From contig JADFUC010001623.1 in NCBI GenBank assembly GCA_019722365.1, forward strand, positions 62,001 through 126,000: a stretch of 64,000 bases of DNA, given 5' to 3'. Under the pieces are notes generated by a model. The model did not search any database. It was not told the DNA's origin and was given only the letters and a program-made list of their open reading frames with translations. Position 1 is the stretch's first letter, and every line of letters starts with the position of its first letter. This document shows, piece after piece, positions 1 through 13,152 of the stretch. The translations under genes were made by a program, and so were the position numbers. This DNA is from Lithospermum erythrorhizon. Taxonomy: Eukaryota > Streptophyta > Magnoliopsida > Boraginales > Boraginaceae.

Positions 1-600
1 AGATACATAACCAACTCTCGTGGAAACTATCTCTAAACGGGTATATAACTCGACTCGATAAACTATCGAATTACACTCCCATCGGACACAACCCAATCGA
101 TCCCCCGCTAAATTCCATCTTATCACTTTCTCATTACAATTCAACTTATAAGTCATTCTAATTAATCAGCTGGTCCATAATTAACAACCTATACTCCGAA
201 ATATCCGTTATAACTTAGTTTGGGAATTTCACTTTTTCGACATAACATCCTTTAATCAATTTGAACAATTTAACATCATAACAACTATAATAAGGTCCCA
301 ATATAACCTCCTACACATTTAAAAGCCTTAATAAAATATCCACCTAAAAAGTCAACTGAAACCCCAAAGTCAACTCACCATAACGCCCTCAAACGATCTC
401 TAAATCAATGGCATCTAACACAGGCATACGTCATAACCCATAACCAACTAAGATTTATCATAAAATTCACTACGGAAAAGTCAACCAAAAGTCAACCAAG
501 AAAATCCATAAAACTCCAATTTCTTACCTCAAATTCGTAGTAAAGCGATAGAAAAGTCTTAAAGAACTCAACTTGAGGACGTTTATACGCAACAAGTTTA
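1..600 (-). mobile_element. Ty3/gypsy-type LTR fragment (degenerate)
   Basis: No gene is readable here. Read on the minus strand, the stretch carries closely spaced GGTTGACTTTTGGTTGACTTT-like motifs and a TTAGATGCC stretch. The same features recur in the same order at about 20440-20990 on the plus strand, together with a TATACCCG stretch. The two copies are clearly related but strongly diverged. Repeated GTTGACTTT motifs of this sort are common in LTRs of plant chromovirus-type gypsy elements; assignment to that group is my inference. The left end lies outside the window. Confidence 0.4.
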
Positions 601-1204
601 ATGAACGGAAGAGAAAATTTCTTGTTTTCGCTCTCATGGGGTTTCACATGAGGAAGCATAGCAGATAGTCAGGAATTTTGATTTAATGAGTGATAAAATG
701 GATTAGATATTTTAAAAACTCGAGTCCTGCTTCAAGCCAAGCTAATTCTCGCTATCGCATTCTAAATTTCCACGAACCCGATTTCAAAGATAAAATTATT
801 CCATGGCAAACACTACTAAATTATAAATGAAATTGCCCAAAGTTTCTTACGAAATAATATTATCATCGAGAAAATTATACTATTCCCGTCCCACTGGCCG
901 ACCAGTAAATTTAAAAAATTTTTTTTTTTTTTTTTCAGAATTCAAGTTATTACAACAACAACAAATTGGATAAACAATAGAATGGATAGGTAACATTATA
1001 GATATTACCAGCAGTGGCATTTTTATCTTTCATTTCATAGTCTTTCTCAAATTCCAACTCAATTGGATCATCATTTCCCTAGCAAACAGTTTGACAATTC
1101 AAAATAAAAGTTAGAAGTAAAAACAGAACAAAATTGTCAAATAAAAGAAAAAATCAATAAGTACATTACCTGTTTATCACTTCTAATTCCATAAGCCTCC
1201 TTAA

Positions 1205-1505
1205 TTATTGTGAAACCCCAATTTAATTAAAAAGGAAACCCTAATTCAATTAAACCAGGAAACCTAATTTATTTGAAACCCCCAATTTAATTAAATCATA
1301 AACCCTAAATCAATTAAATTAGAAAACCTTATTTAATTAAACTCAAATTTAATTAAACCATAAACCCTAAATCAATTAAAAACCTAATTTAATTAAAATC
1401 AAAACTCAAAACTTCAAACTCAAAACTCAAAATCGAAAAGTCAAAACTCAAAAACGAAAAGTCAAAACTCAAAAACAAAAAGTCAAAAGTCAAAAACATA
1501 TAATT
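1205..1505. repeat. AT-rich tandem repeats (two adjacent families)
   Basis: From about 1211 to 1400 a unit resembling AAACCCTAATTTAATTAA recurs with variable length, including AAACCCTAAA stretches that look like plant telomere repeat. From about 1398 to 1498 a second, about 18-19-bp unit resembling CAAAACTCAAAAACGAAAAGT is repeated. Both are imperfect. No gene is seen in the flanks 601-1204. Confidence 0.75.
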
Positions 1506-3938
1506 TGCAAGTTACAACATACACGCAACCCCAAAAATCATAACTCAATCCTCAAAGCATGTTCTTTATTAAATAAAAAAGCCAACGACGCAGTAAGCAT
1601 AATGTTTTATACCGTCAATCTGAATTGAATCGTGGGGGTTTGAATAAGACATACCGTGAAGACGGCGGAGGAAATGACTTACCACAATAGAAAGGAATCT
1701 AAACGAATCAAAGACCAAAGTTATAAGGGGCTTTGGTAGAAACAAATGGACGAGATGTGAGACTTGTAGATTATGCTTAGTATTTAAAATGTAGGATAAA
1801 TGGCGAATGATAATAGGCGCCTGTAAGGGGAACAATGGGCGAGGTCTCATTAAGGACCGGACGGAACTATCAATAGTTCGTCCGGTTCTTCGAATCCAAC
1901 TTTTAACGCTCAAGGTTTCATCAAGCCAGACAAGGAATCAGCCTACGGGTCGAATCCATTTCGAGCCAAATAATGCTAATAGAATCAACTTTCTAAGTTC
2001 ACCAATAGCCTACCCACAATTGCAATTTGAGCTTTGTGGATTGAAATCTAAACGGCCTGGTATCCGATTCATAATCAAATAGTCGAGCCGCATCAATCGC
2101 GACACCTTTGGGTGTTTGTTATTTACCCATAAAGCGAATATATTTAAAATATCTGCTTGGCCCTTTTATTTATCCGTTAGGTAGGAGTTCAGGTGCTAAA
2201 AATATTTTTTCCAAAAGTTCAAAGTAAAATCTTTCTAGGTGCTTATTTGAAAGGTTAAATGTTTATATGCTCTGGCTCAAATAATGAAGTAGTCATTGCT
2301 AATGAAATTTAGCTCCTATTATTTTGTAATAGTCATTGCTAATTTTTTTTAAACACCCATGCTTCAATAGCTAAGCAAAATTACATACGATATCAGACAC
2401 TAATTAGTTTCTAAGCTAAGCAAATGGGAGACTAAGCTCCAAAGAAACAACTTGTTTTCTCTCTGAGAGTGCATTCGCATGAACCGCCGTCGTACTTGGA
2501 TGTGCGCTTGAATGACCAAATGGCTAGCTGGAAATCCACGAAGTGGAGTGATGGAGAAAAACTCGAGCAAAGCACAGAAAGTCCCACATAGTGGGTGCAT
2601 GAAATTAAGGAAGTAATAGCCATAATATACTCCTCCGCCGAGAATTGAACAGCTGAGACACGCTTTAATAGAGGCTCGGGCGGATACTGCCAGATCGTGG
2701 AGGCTCACGGATAATAGCTAGCTAGGATTTAGGGTGTTTTCAAATTTCGATATATTTTGAAAATCACTCCAAAAATATTATTGCAGTGGGATCGAGTTTT
2801 ATTTACAATTTTGTAGGCTAATTTTTTGTCTCAATTTTATTTAATTTTTACCAAAAAATTTTAATTTTTCAAAATCTATAAATTGAGATCAATTTTAATA
2901 TTTTTTTGAATATGAAATTGGATATTTGGAGAAAAGAAAAAAATGAATTATTGTCTGAAATCCTAGTCAGTGTGGAGTGTAAAATATATTGAAGATATTT
3001 GATGATGTGGTAGAGGAATAATCTAACGTGGTTTGGTGCTTTTGATTTTTAAAATCCTAGTTATTGGAGATAGTCTTAGACACACTCCGCATCCTAGTCA
3101 TATAGTTTTGTGACAGATTAAATCATGACAAACTAGAATTCAAACATCACGAGGCTAACGGTGTCAATAAGTTAAGGAGCTCAATTGTAATGTGAAACTA
3201 TCATGCTATGGGTGTCAAAACTCGAACATGGATTCTTGGGAGAATGACTACGGTTCATTAATGATACAATTCATTAATTTTCATTAATCTTCATATGTAC
3301 TCAATTTCAATGTACAAATAGTACACTTTATCAAAATATATCATTCTAAGATGATACAATTTAAAAATCCAAAAAACGTGTACCAAATTATTCTATGCAT
3401 CTAATTATTATGTGTATCAAAGTTCGTTGAACAAATTAGTAGAGATTACCTAAAAGGGCAAAAGAAGCTTATATAATTGCCATTGATAATTTTTTTTTAG
3501 GAAATGATACATATTACCTAAAATATACCAAAAAATGAAGAAAAAAAACTATTATAAAATAATATAATTTATATTTTTGTTATCATTAATTTATCATTAA
3601 TGAAGTTTAATGGGACATAACTTTCCATATTCTTGGATTTAATCTGATGGTATATTTATCTGGATTATGTGCTTGCGGACTCCAAGGACAATTATATTGC
3701 ATATATACTTATAATTGAATTTAATTGAACATTTCACATTTGTATGAAAACTTTTACATAAATTACTTTTTATTTTCATATAATTTCCTTCCACCTCCAA
3801 TTCTTTTCCATACATACACTTCATTATTTTTAAACATATTTTCAAAATATGATTTTGTAATTTTTACAATAGAACTAGAAAATTATTTATATCAAAGTTG
3901 AGTCTCGAAAATCAAAAATATCAATTAAATTAAATTAA
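1506..3938. other. Intergenic sequence without a recognisable gene
   Basis: I see no supportable gene. Two overlapping minus-strand open frames at 2400-2708 and 2432-2623 are the only moderately long ones. They use different frames, lack any motif I recognise, and could be a fragment of a captured gene or element. The region from 2720 to 3940 is very AT-rich with frequent stops in all frames. Confidence 0.6.
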
Positions 3939-3944
3939 AGTGTG

Positions 3945-4292
3945 TATTGTGAAGAAAGATTTTATTATTTATATGCGCTCCAAATAATAAAACCCCTTAG
4001 GGAAAATCTTTCTTGGTACAAAGAAAAGTTTATCAAACGGCTGGGTTCATTGCTCCAGTCTAATGTCTGATACGTATCTTTGACGTCTGATTTAGTTTAA
4101 GTTTGATATGGACTCGGTAGTGGAGCTTGAGTATTGACTTGGATATGTGCCCTGGACAAGGCCTGGCACGATAATTTGATCTTTGACTTTGGATATGGTC
4201 CGAACAGGGGTGCATTTGCAGCCTTGATCACGTGTGGTTGTATGAACTTGATCTTTGTCTTAGACTTGGATCCCTGAGATGCGGGCTGGATG
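3945..4292 (-). mobile_element. Fragment of Tat/Ogre-like gypsy LTR (U5 end)
   Basis: This segment matches 22636-22970 over its whole length with scattered changes. The match includes a terminal hairpin (GATTTTATTATT, 13-nt loop, then nearly the reverse complement) and the shared strings GATATGGACTCGGTAG and CTTGATCTTTGTCTT. At the other copy the segment abuts a primer-binding site, so it is the U5 end of an LTR read on the minus strand. The match stops abruptly at 4292, where a TGTTGGAA sequence begins, consistent with a later insertion. Confidence 0.7.
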
Positions 4293-7200
4293 TGTTGGAA
4301 CTAAGAGATATTATATCACATGAAAATACAGGATTAAGATTATTTTGTGATTTATACATTCAAATTATATGTATATATATGTAAGTTCAATAAATGTCGA
4401 TTGTTACACATTTGACATTTAGGATTTATGGGAATCGACATTAGGGGTTATGATGACTTATTAGAGCACACTTTCATGGTCTATATATTAATATGATGAT
4501 GAAAAAGTTTAATGTTGTCTAATATATTACAATTGTCGATCCGTCCCTAGAGTCACACACAAGCAGTAAACTAAAACAATAATAAATGTATTATAACTTT
4601 CTGGGTTTAAAGTGAAACATGGAAACGATCGGAATGAAAAATTGGTTCGGGATATAGGATAGAATTGACTAGGGTGGTTGGGGAGTAGATAAGGATAGAG
4701 TTTTGGATGAGAATAAAATAGAGTTTTATTCTCTAAGACTCTCTCACTTGGTTAGGTGGTTAGGAGTAATTAGGATAGAGGGATTATAATTTGTTTTGAG
4801 ATTATTCTCCTTAAAACTCTCATCAAATTTGCCTACATAAAGAGATTGACCACTTCATAATTCCCTTGTTCAGTGCTAAGCTTTTGAGTTGAAAATTCTC
4901 TTCTCTCCACCACTAGTTAGGCTCACATAGGAAGAAATTAGTTTCTTTTTCTTTATTGTTTTAGTTTAGTTTTAACATTTGTAGTAAAGCGTGCGGAGGG
5001 AGTTCGAGGTAATTTACTGGTGTGGATACTCTTGGAGATACCCTACTTTGGGTATATGAGCTAGAAATACGTTTTTCATTTGCCATTAAAATATTTGAGG
5101 AAGAAAAGTACACACACAGCAATTGTTATTATTTTTGTATAACTTTTCGTAGTATTTTTGGGATTTGTGTCAGATTAGTTTTGAAATTTTTAGATACGAT
5201 GTGAGAATCAACGATTGTACACCTCGAGCTCGGTGCGTGATTTTCAATTATGTAAATAATTTGTAAAAACTATTTGCTAAATTACATGGCATTTTGCATG
5301 TTTAATTTGTAATTAATGATGTTTTTAATTCTTAATATCAATTAAATAAGGTAAGAAAGTATTTTTGAAATTTATTAATGTGACAAATTTTCAAATAATA
5401 TTTATGATTTTTGTGAATTTTTTAGAATTAATTTTTATATCGAGTTTACGCTAATTGAAGCAGTAAAATCATCGATTACGTATTTGAATGCGTATGTCGG
5501 ACAAAAAATCGCGATGGCGCAGCGTACTTTAGGCGGCAGCCAGCGATGACGTAAGCAAACTAGAAAGTCAAGCGGGATTGACTTCCCGGTCAAACGAGTC
5601 AACTTGTTGACCCGACCCGTTGACTCGGGTCAACCACGACTTCGACGAATCGGTCGGTTTCGACGCGTGTGATTGCGGCGTGGATGACATGTGGCGTCCA
5701 TTAATGCGTATGCGGCGTGGTAGACAAATCATCGGTACTGCGTCGGTGATGGCGTGGGCTACCAGCGATACCTAATGACTTGTCGTACCGCGTCGGTGAC
5801 TGCGACAACGTAGCGTGGTAGATTGTTTAAGGAGTTGGGCTGGATTGGGCCGATTGGATGAATCCATGTGTTTTTGGGCTATTTGGCCGGGTTATTTCCT
5901 TGAGAACCTGCAATTTGTTTTTTGAACCGGTCCACTAATCAATTTAATTGATGGTCCAATTTAATTACTTAATGGGTTAATTGAGTTTTGATTTGATCCA
6001 AACTCTATTCTTGATGGATTTTTTTGCTAGAATTAATTTAGAAGAAAATTAATTAAATTGTATTAATTTAATTTCTTGTTGAAAATTATTTTAACCAATT
6101 TATTTCAACCACATTAAAATTAGTTCTAATAAAATTAGATTAAATTCAATTATTTATTGGAATTAATTGAAACTAATGGATTTAGTTAATTAAATTTTAA
6201 TTATGATTAGGTTTAATTATAATATTTTGGAAATTAATTTAATTAATTTTGAGACCCATGATTATTAGATAATTAGAGTTTCAAATTAGAACATAATTTA
6301 TGAATTAATAATCATAAGTGTTAAATAGTATTTTTGCAAATACTAGTTATTTTAATATTAGATATTAATTTAACATGTTACATTTTAATGACATATTTGA
6401 TATTAAGTATTAATGTAACACGTTATTAATATTAGATACTAATAACACATTTTAATATAAGATATTAATTTGATTTTTTTAATATTAGATATTAACAACA
6501 TCTTATTAATATAAAATATCAAATAAACACTAAAATTAGATCACTAGTGACTTTACACTTAGACAAATTAAATAGTTTATTTTATTTGATGATTATTCTA
6601 GACATGATTTAACATATATTTGATGGATGTCATAAACTTCATGATATAATATTATATAGATAATATGACCTATAGATATGAATCTACCTAAGGTGTGCTA
6701 GTTTTGTATTTATAGAAATGCATTAAAACTTAAGGATAATTAATAAAGTAATGAGTCATAATTAATTATTAGATATTGATCCACCTTAGAGGATAGATTC
6801 AACAAGAAAATTATTTATGAAAGCTGAAGCCTTAGATTCCCAAGAAATATTTTTCACTAATATTTATATCATGATTTTCAGTAATGTGTTATATTTTTCT
6901 TATGATTCATGAGTATATACTTTTAGCTTGTTTGATTGATACACTTGACATGGTCGTAAGAGTTAATAAAAATACAATAAATTCCACCCCAAACTAATCG
7001 CCGATTAATATCATACCATGATATAAAGTCAGGATATGGTCACTTGTGTGCATGGACTGTAGTATATGGCGGCGTGTCAGCATCCCCGGATGTCATCGAT
7101 GGAATAGTCTAAGTTACTCATTCGAGAACTCGTGCCCACACTTTTTCATTACGAGATTGCATTCGGTATATTTGATGCATTTAGCAGTTTCCAATGTCGG

Positions 7201-8220
7201 GCCGTGGGCCGTTGACGCCAAAGAGGTTATAATATAGTCTAAGTTGAACTTTTAGTAACACAAAGAGTTATGATGATCATAATTATGTGATTGTACACTT
7301 GTTTGCATAACTTTAGTCGGAATATTGCGATTACTACCGTCGGGTTTTATATGTGAGTTCTTGCTATACTTTGTGTGTTTAGTGTGATTGTAAACACGAG
7401 TATGTTTGTTATATTATCTGATTATAGAATATTATATGACATATAGATTAACTTGTTCTGTTTTATGTATTTTCTGATGTAGTTCGTTATGAGTACATTT
7501 TCCTTTATGAATGCTTTTCAGTCTGACCTGAAAAGGTATATGCTAAATGAGTTAGTGCTCGTTTACAAGCACATTGAGTATGTAATACCTAATGAGCCCC
7601 TAGTACTTTAAATGATTGATTTGTTTGGAGGCGTGACTTATCACGATGAGCATTTGATGCGTTAAAGTAGAGATTAAGTGCCATATTTGTTCACTATGGA
7701 GAATCATCTCAAGGTTAAGAATCGAGGATGTCGGATCATGATGCGATTTATGCTTATCGAGACTCTTCTTCGGAAAATGTTGAAAAGGGTTGAAAGCAAA
7801 ATGTTGGACACCACGATCCCGACATGAAGGTTGGAGAAGAATCATGTTTTGGAATGGCCAAAGTTGATTGAGTTGCGGTACTACGGAATCACAATCTCTC
7901 CGGAATTGAGCTTAAACATCATCATGAGTACTTACCCTATCAAATTATCCAGTTTCATTATTGGGTACAATGGATGAGAAACTAAAGGAAGCTTCGGCTT
8001 CGCTTCGTGAGATGATCTTTAAAGATAAGGAGAATTCTCTGAACGTTTCACTCACCAGGTTTTGGTTACACCAAGCTTGGGGTGTCAGATGAGGGAGGCA
8101 GTAGACATATAACAAGGATGAAGTTCTAGAAACTTGCTTTTTGGTCATGGAGGAGATGCATGAAGGGACATTTCCATCTGGCAAGAGGCGTGGTCGATCC
8201 TGAATCGACTGAAGGTACCG
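4293..8220 (+). mobile_element. Degenerate Ty1/copia-like element (LTR, leader, gag remnant)
   Basis: The insertion begins with TGTTGGAACTAAG exactly where homology to the gypsy LTR breaks, preceded by GGATG, a possible target site. The stretch 4890-5240 resembles the R/U5 part of plant copia LTRs. The stretch 7500-8200 resembles a gag coding region in broken frames; the piece at about 7955-8020 reads roughly as a copia gag 'SFIIxYN-MDEKLKEASASL' segment. No protease, integrase or reverse transcriptase is visible, and no matching second LTR was found, so the right boundary is uncertain. Positions 6000-6560 are AT-rich with recurring TATTAGATATTAA strings. Confidence 0.45.
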
Positions 8221-10116
8221 TCATGTTATGAAATATGATACTTCACTTTCTGATACAACAAATTTACGGCTGCAAGTGAAAGTAAAAGGTTCGATTCGGC
8301 TCGCATTATTCGCCTCGAAAAAGTTCGGCTCGTGGCTCAGTTCGCACATGCAAACGCGAACTCAAACGTTGAAATTGATAGTTGACGAAAGGGACGAGCG
8401 GTTAGTTGGTTGACTCGGCGTCAAACACCGGCCCAGTATTTTTCCACCCACGACCACAAGTCCTCATATTAAAGCCTTCCTTCCCTAAATCATTGTTCTG
8501 AGAACTTTTTGCTCACCGTTTAAAATAAAACATGACCGAATCGAGCTGAATAATAAAGTAAAAATTGATCTTGCGGCCAGTTGAACCTCGAAATCGAGGT
8601 TCGGCGAATAAATCGGACACCCGGACAGCGATACGTTCGAAAAAATGCGGATCGAACTTCGAACGTACCATAGTTCAGTATAGTTCGGTCCGTTTCACAT
8701 TAAGAACAATGCTTATTGACATTGTATGTAGTACTCGCATTTCTGAAGTAATGCTTGGGACAATCGAGAATAGAAGATAAGCTAGAGATGGAAGAGAGCT
8801 GGATAAGGAATGCGTTGAGCATCCGGCCGGAGGACTTAGAGTTTATCGTTTAAGCAGACAATGTTTTAGCATTTTCGAGTTATCTTTCTGCATTGATTAG
8901 AAATGCTTGAACATAAATTTTTTTTATGTTTTAAGATTAATTCAAGTTAATTGACTATTAATCTCTACATGAAAATTGTAAATGATATTAAATCTCCATT
9001 ATGCTGGTTTGACCAACATAAATATAATAACATGTATGCTCATAAGAATTAAAATAAGATGACTTGAAATGTCTCTAAAGGCGACTATGAATTATAAAAG
9101 TATAATTACTGGAAATGAAAGATATAATGATGGAATCTTTGGAATCCATATATTTAAAGTATATGATTAAATGTGTACAATTCTCAGAATTCACAATGGG
9201 ACAATCATTAATTAAAATTAAATATTTAGAATAAATAATTTATTAGAGTTATAAATAAGATTAATGAGATCAATAAATACATATAAGCACTCTCACATTA
9301 TTATTAGTGCATTAGTAAAATATAAATGTATAGAGTTTTACTAATTTATTATAAGTATTTAAATACAATAGAAATGCATTTAGATAGTTCAAATAGACAG
9401 AAATCGGCTTAATATAAATATGTAATATTCTTTAAAAAAATTAAAGAAGTATGTTACTAGATGAACCAGATTCATCTAATAATATATGATTACATATTCT
9501 CGGAGTTTACCTTAAACCACTTAATGTATAGTCAACCAATCAACATCACATTAGATGCGATATAAATTATTCATGTAGTCAAATTGAGATCTTATAGAAC
9601 TTTCACCGAAGTCAAACAGTTGACAAACTATAAGACTTGAACTTGAACTTGTTGTTACTACAATGATAATCAAAACAAAAGGTGATGCTTTTAAGGATAT
9701 AACCATGAACAACAATGATGATGATTTATGATTTGTATGATCCGGAGATAGTTTAAATATTTCAAATACAGATTTGGATATTAACAAATTTACTCTAAGA
9801 TAACTAGTTTATCAAGTAATAAATAACTATCATAACACAAATGATTAATCAGAGATTTGAATATATATTCTGATATTCGGCCGATAAATAGAATTAAATC
9901 CAATCGATATGATTATTTGGCTGGAAATTCTTATTAATCATAAATATTTTAGATCATCAAGGATTACGCAATAGTTATTTATATACATAAGTTATTGAAC
10001 AGTTCAAATAGTATCATCAATCTCGGTTGGACTAAAGTAAGCGATAATGAGTTGTGAGCATGTTGTTATATGAATGCCCATACTTGACAAATGACTCTGA
10101 GCAGCGAGGCGAGTAC
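8221..10116. other. Intergenic sequence without a recognisable gene
   Basis: No gene is supported. The part 8285-8760 is locally GC-richer, with TTCGATTCGGCTCG and GAACTTCGAACG strings of the kind found in hAT-type MITEs, but I could not define ends. Positions 8870-10110 are AT-rich and full of stops. Confidence 0.55.
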
Positions 10117-10124
10117 AATTACAA

Positions 10125-10769
10125 CTAAGGGATGTTTTTGAAGTTTCGGTTAGGTCGGTTTTTTCAAATTTTTGTGTGAAAGGATTCTATTGGTTTGGTA
10201 AATACAAAATCATTTTCGGTTCGAGATTTAGTCGGTTTGAATCGATTCGGTTGATGTCGGTTACATGCTTAATCGGTTCGGTTCGGTCGATTTTTCGGTT
10301 TTATTAACAATAGTATAATATAAAAAGTTACGTGATTTCAAGTTAAAATAAAGTACATACAAAATTTCAACTCTGCTAAAATACATAAACTGATATAAGC
10401 TGGCATATTAAATGCAATGTTGCTTACAAAACACATACACAATAATAGATATATCTCCCCAAACAAATTACTAACACATGCATAATAACATTGATTACTA
10501 ACATATACTTTCAAACATTCACCAAATATATGATTTCAAACTAAAATAGTTATAAACTAAAAATATCATAAATATAAATATTTTTAATAAAAATATGCCA
10601 TAAATCGAGTTACATTCGATCGGTTTCGGTTCGAGTTTATGTGCTTGAAACCGATAAATTTTCGGTTTGTTTTTTTCTTTACATTTAGAGTTGTCCGTTT
10701 TTTAATTAAATGGGAAAAATTGGTTGATTCGGTCGATTTTGGTTTGAACCGAACCGATAACATCCCTAG
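10125..10769. mobile_element. hAT-type MITE with 8-bp target-site duplication
   Basis: The ends are inverted: the left begins CTAAGGGATGTT and the right ends AACATCCCTAG. Just inside, both ends carry repeated CGGTTCGGTT or ACCGAACCG strings in opposite orientation. The 8 bases before the left end are AATTACAA (10117-10124) and the 8 after the right end are ATTTACAA (10770-10777), a duplication with one mismatch, as hAT transposition produces. The interior is AT-rich with no coding potential, so this is a non-autonomous derivative of about 645 bp. Confidence 0.75.
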
Positions 10770-10777
10770 ATTTACAA

Positions 10778-11734
10778 CAGAAGTTGTGAATAAGAAGCAA
10801 ATCGGATTATAACTCCTATTGAGTAATTTTGAAAGGTTGCATAGTTTGATATTTAGTAGCTTCTTTGAGTTAGAGGATCGAGATCTCGTTATTGATGCAG
10901 TATATGCTGAGATAATGACACTTCATGATAGTTGAAAATAGAATTGCATATGTGCATAAGAATTGAGAGCAAAGAAGAACATTTGACTAGACACCTAGGC
11001 ATTCAACCGTACTAGTATAAAAGCGTATTAGTAAGAGAGAAGTAATATTTTTCTCCCGATGCTTAAGTGGTACTAGATTTAATGGGAGCTAGTCCTTGTC
11101 TAAATGTCATATACAATTTGAGCTTCGATTCAAATCGACTTACGTTATTACGGACAATAATGAGTATATATAAAATATACATTTAAATGGTATAAATGTG
11201 AACCTTTTTTATTCCACCGGCAATCTAATGTTATTCCGGAGAGATTTTGGATACGTGATCCAAACAAGAAAACCTCTAACAAGCCAAGAAAACAACAAGA
11301 TTGCTTCGTCCCTAGTGAGGTGTTCAATGAGCCGGAATCAGCAAGCAATAGTATGTGCTTGATTGTGTTGATCATTTTCTTGAATCGAGAGTATGGATAC
11401 TCTATTAATCACATGGAGTTTTACTAAGCGTTGAAACTTTTTCAAGCCGTGACCTTTGGACCATGACCTCCGTGAACTTGAAAGATAAATTATACATTGT
11501 CCCAAGAAGAATCTCACGAGCTTATGTTGAATAGCCCGATTCTTAGACTTTGAGTGACAAGATTTCATAGGTAGTGGAATAGTGCGCGACTATCAAGCGT
11601 CCTCACATGGCCAGAAGATCATAACGGCATGGGTTGGTATACTCTGAGCATAAATGAAAACCCGAGATTGATAGGGGATTCGTACAACCGGATAAATCGC
11701 GAATTTACGTAATCTTGGAGGATTGTAGTGGAAT
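10778..11734 (-). mobile_element. Copia-like internal/LTR-flanking remnant
   Basis: No intact gene is seen. Read on the minus strand the sequence runs directly into the left arm of the inverted repeat at 11735 and has the general look of plant copia LTR-flanking sequence. Several short minus-strand frames (for example 11148-11375 and 11338-11568) show no motif I recognise. The classification is inferred mainly from its continuity with the LTR-like arm. Confidence 0.3.
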
Positions 11735-12390
11735 ACAGTATGAATTTTACTCGTGATAAAACACCAAATTCATACATCCCGGATCCTCAAAATAATGTAT
11801 ATTAATCTAAAACACATAAATTGCCAATATGAGCCAAAAAGAGTTCCACAACATGCCGGCGGAAGAGCGAAATGAAACCAACTCCTCGAAACCAACGAAT
11901 GCGTGAATGCCCGCCCGAAAAACTCTCCGATTGCTTGTCGATACCAAAAGCGATGTCTCTAGATTGTACACACAGGAGGATCGAATCCAACTTGAACTTG
12001 CTAGAGTTGTGAGGAACAAAATGGAAGAGAGAAATTCTCTTCTGCAAACATACTAGGGGAGGCGGCACTCGAGAGGGAGAGCGAGGGTTTGATTTTAAAT
12101 AAAATGAAAAACCACTTGTCTCTTTCTTTAAATACCAAATGCATTCCACCCGTTAAGCAACTTCGTTAAGGGAAATGAGTTTAGCACCGACCCAACTTAA
12201 TTAGACCGTTATGGCTTCTAATCAAATAATGAGTTACTAGTGAGTTGTTCGTTTTAATTATGCTTGTGAGAGTCGATTAAATACACTAATGAGTCATTTG
12301 TCGAATAACTATCCAGGTTGTTGCGTCAATTTCATTGCTTAATTGATTTAAAAGCTTGCAAGTTTAACCGATTGATGTTCATCAATAATA
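11735..12390 (-). repeat. Left arm of a long imperfect inverted repeat
   Basis: This arm is the diverged reverse complement of 12525-13152. Shared landmarks, in mirrored order, are ATCCCGGATCCTC near the outer ends, CTAGCAAGTTCAAG (12895) versus CTTGAACTTGCTAG (11992), a run around AAATAATGAGT, and GCTTAATTGATT with GTTCATCA near the centre. Content resembles a copia LTR: a TTTAAATA box, then a long leader ending in GGATCCGGGAT. A transcript crossing both arms could fold into a long hairpin. Confidence 0.75.
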
Positions 12391-12524
12391 ATAGTAATTG
12401 GTCAATTATTATTATTATACAACTTATTATCGAGCCTAGAAGGTCGGCGCGTACAATAATATTGAATTATATTTCATGCATGAAATTAAGAGACTTGAGT
12501 ATTGAGATATATATTTGTCAAATA

Positions 12525-13152
12525 TATGTTGATGAACATCAATTAGTTAAACTTGCAAGTTTAATCAATTAAGCAATTAAAGAAATTGATGAATAACCGT
12601 ATGTTATTTGATAGTGACTCGTTAGTATTTTATTTGACTTGTTAAGTTAATAAAATAAGAACAACTCAGCTATTGACTCATTATTTAATTAGAAACTCAT
12701 AATGGTCTAGTGGAAATAACGAGGATGCTTATTCTGCAGTGAAGGCTGGGACTTGATATTTAAAGGAAGGGATTAGGTTTTTTATCATAATCATAAAAAA
12801 ACCTTAACCCCTCCCTCTTAGAAAGCCGCCCCCTCCCCATAGAATTGGAAGAGTTTTCTCTTCCAATTTTTATTCATCTTCAAACTCTAGCAAGTTCAAG
12901 TACTCGGTTCGTTTCCCCTTGTTGGTGGTAATGCGATCTAAGAGGGACGTCGTTTCGGTGTTGAGAGCGAGGCTGGAAGGACTTTCAAGGGGCTTTCATG
13001 CTGGGGTTGACAATGATTTGGGTTCATTAGCTTCACGTTGCAATGTAGAAATAACGCTTATTCATACATTTATGTGCTTGGGTAATATACATCCAATTTG
13101 AGGATCCGGGATATAAGTGGTGTTTATCACTGATAAATCATACTAGATTCTT
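12525..13152 (+). repeat. Right arm of a long imperfect inverted repeat
   Basis: Mirror partner of 11735-12390, separated by about 135 bp that contain smaller palindromes such as TTCATGCATGAA. The outermost match pairs AGTATGA...GTGATAAAACACC on the left with GGTGTTTATCAC...TCATACT on the right; beyond that, similarity ends on both sides. The arrangement is two copies of one LTR-like unit head to head. Confidence 0.75.

Noticed and set aside
2400..2708. 102-codon minus-strand frame with an overlapping 63-codon frame
   Set aside because: Two competing frames, no start context, no motif and no neighbouring exon; probably a chance frame or decayed gene fragment.
5020..5210. 60-codon plus-strand frame
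   Set aside because: Lies in an LTR/leader-like segment of a decayed copia element and has no features of a protein.
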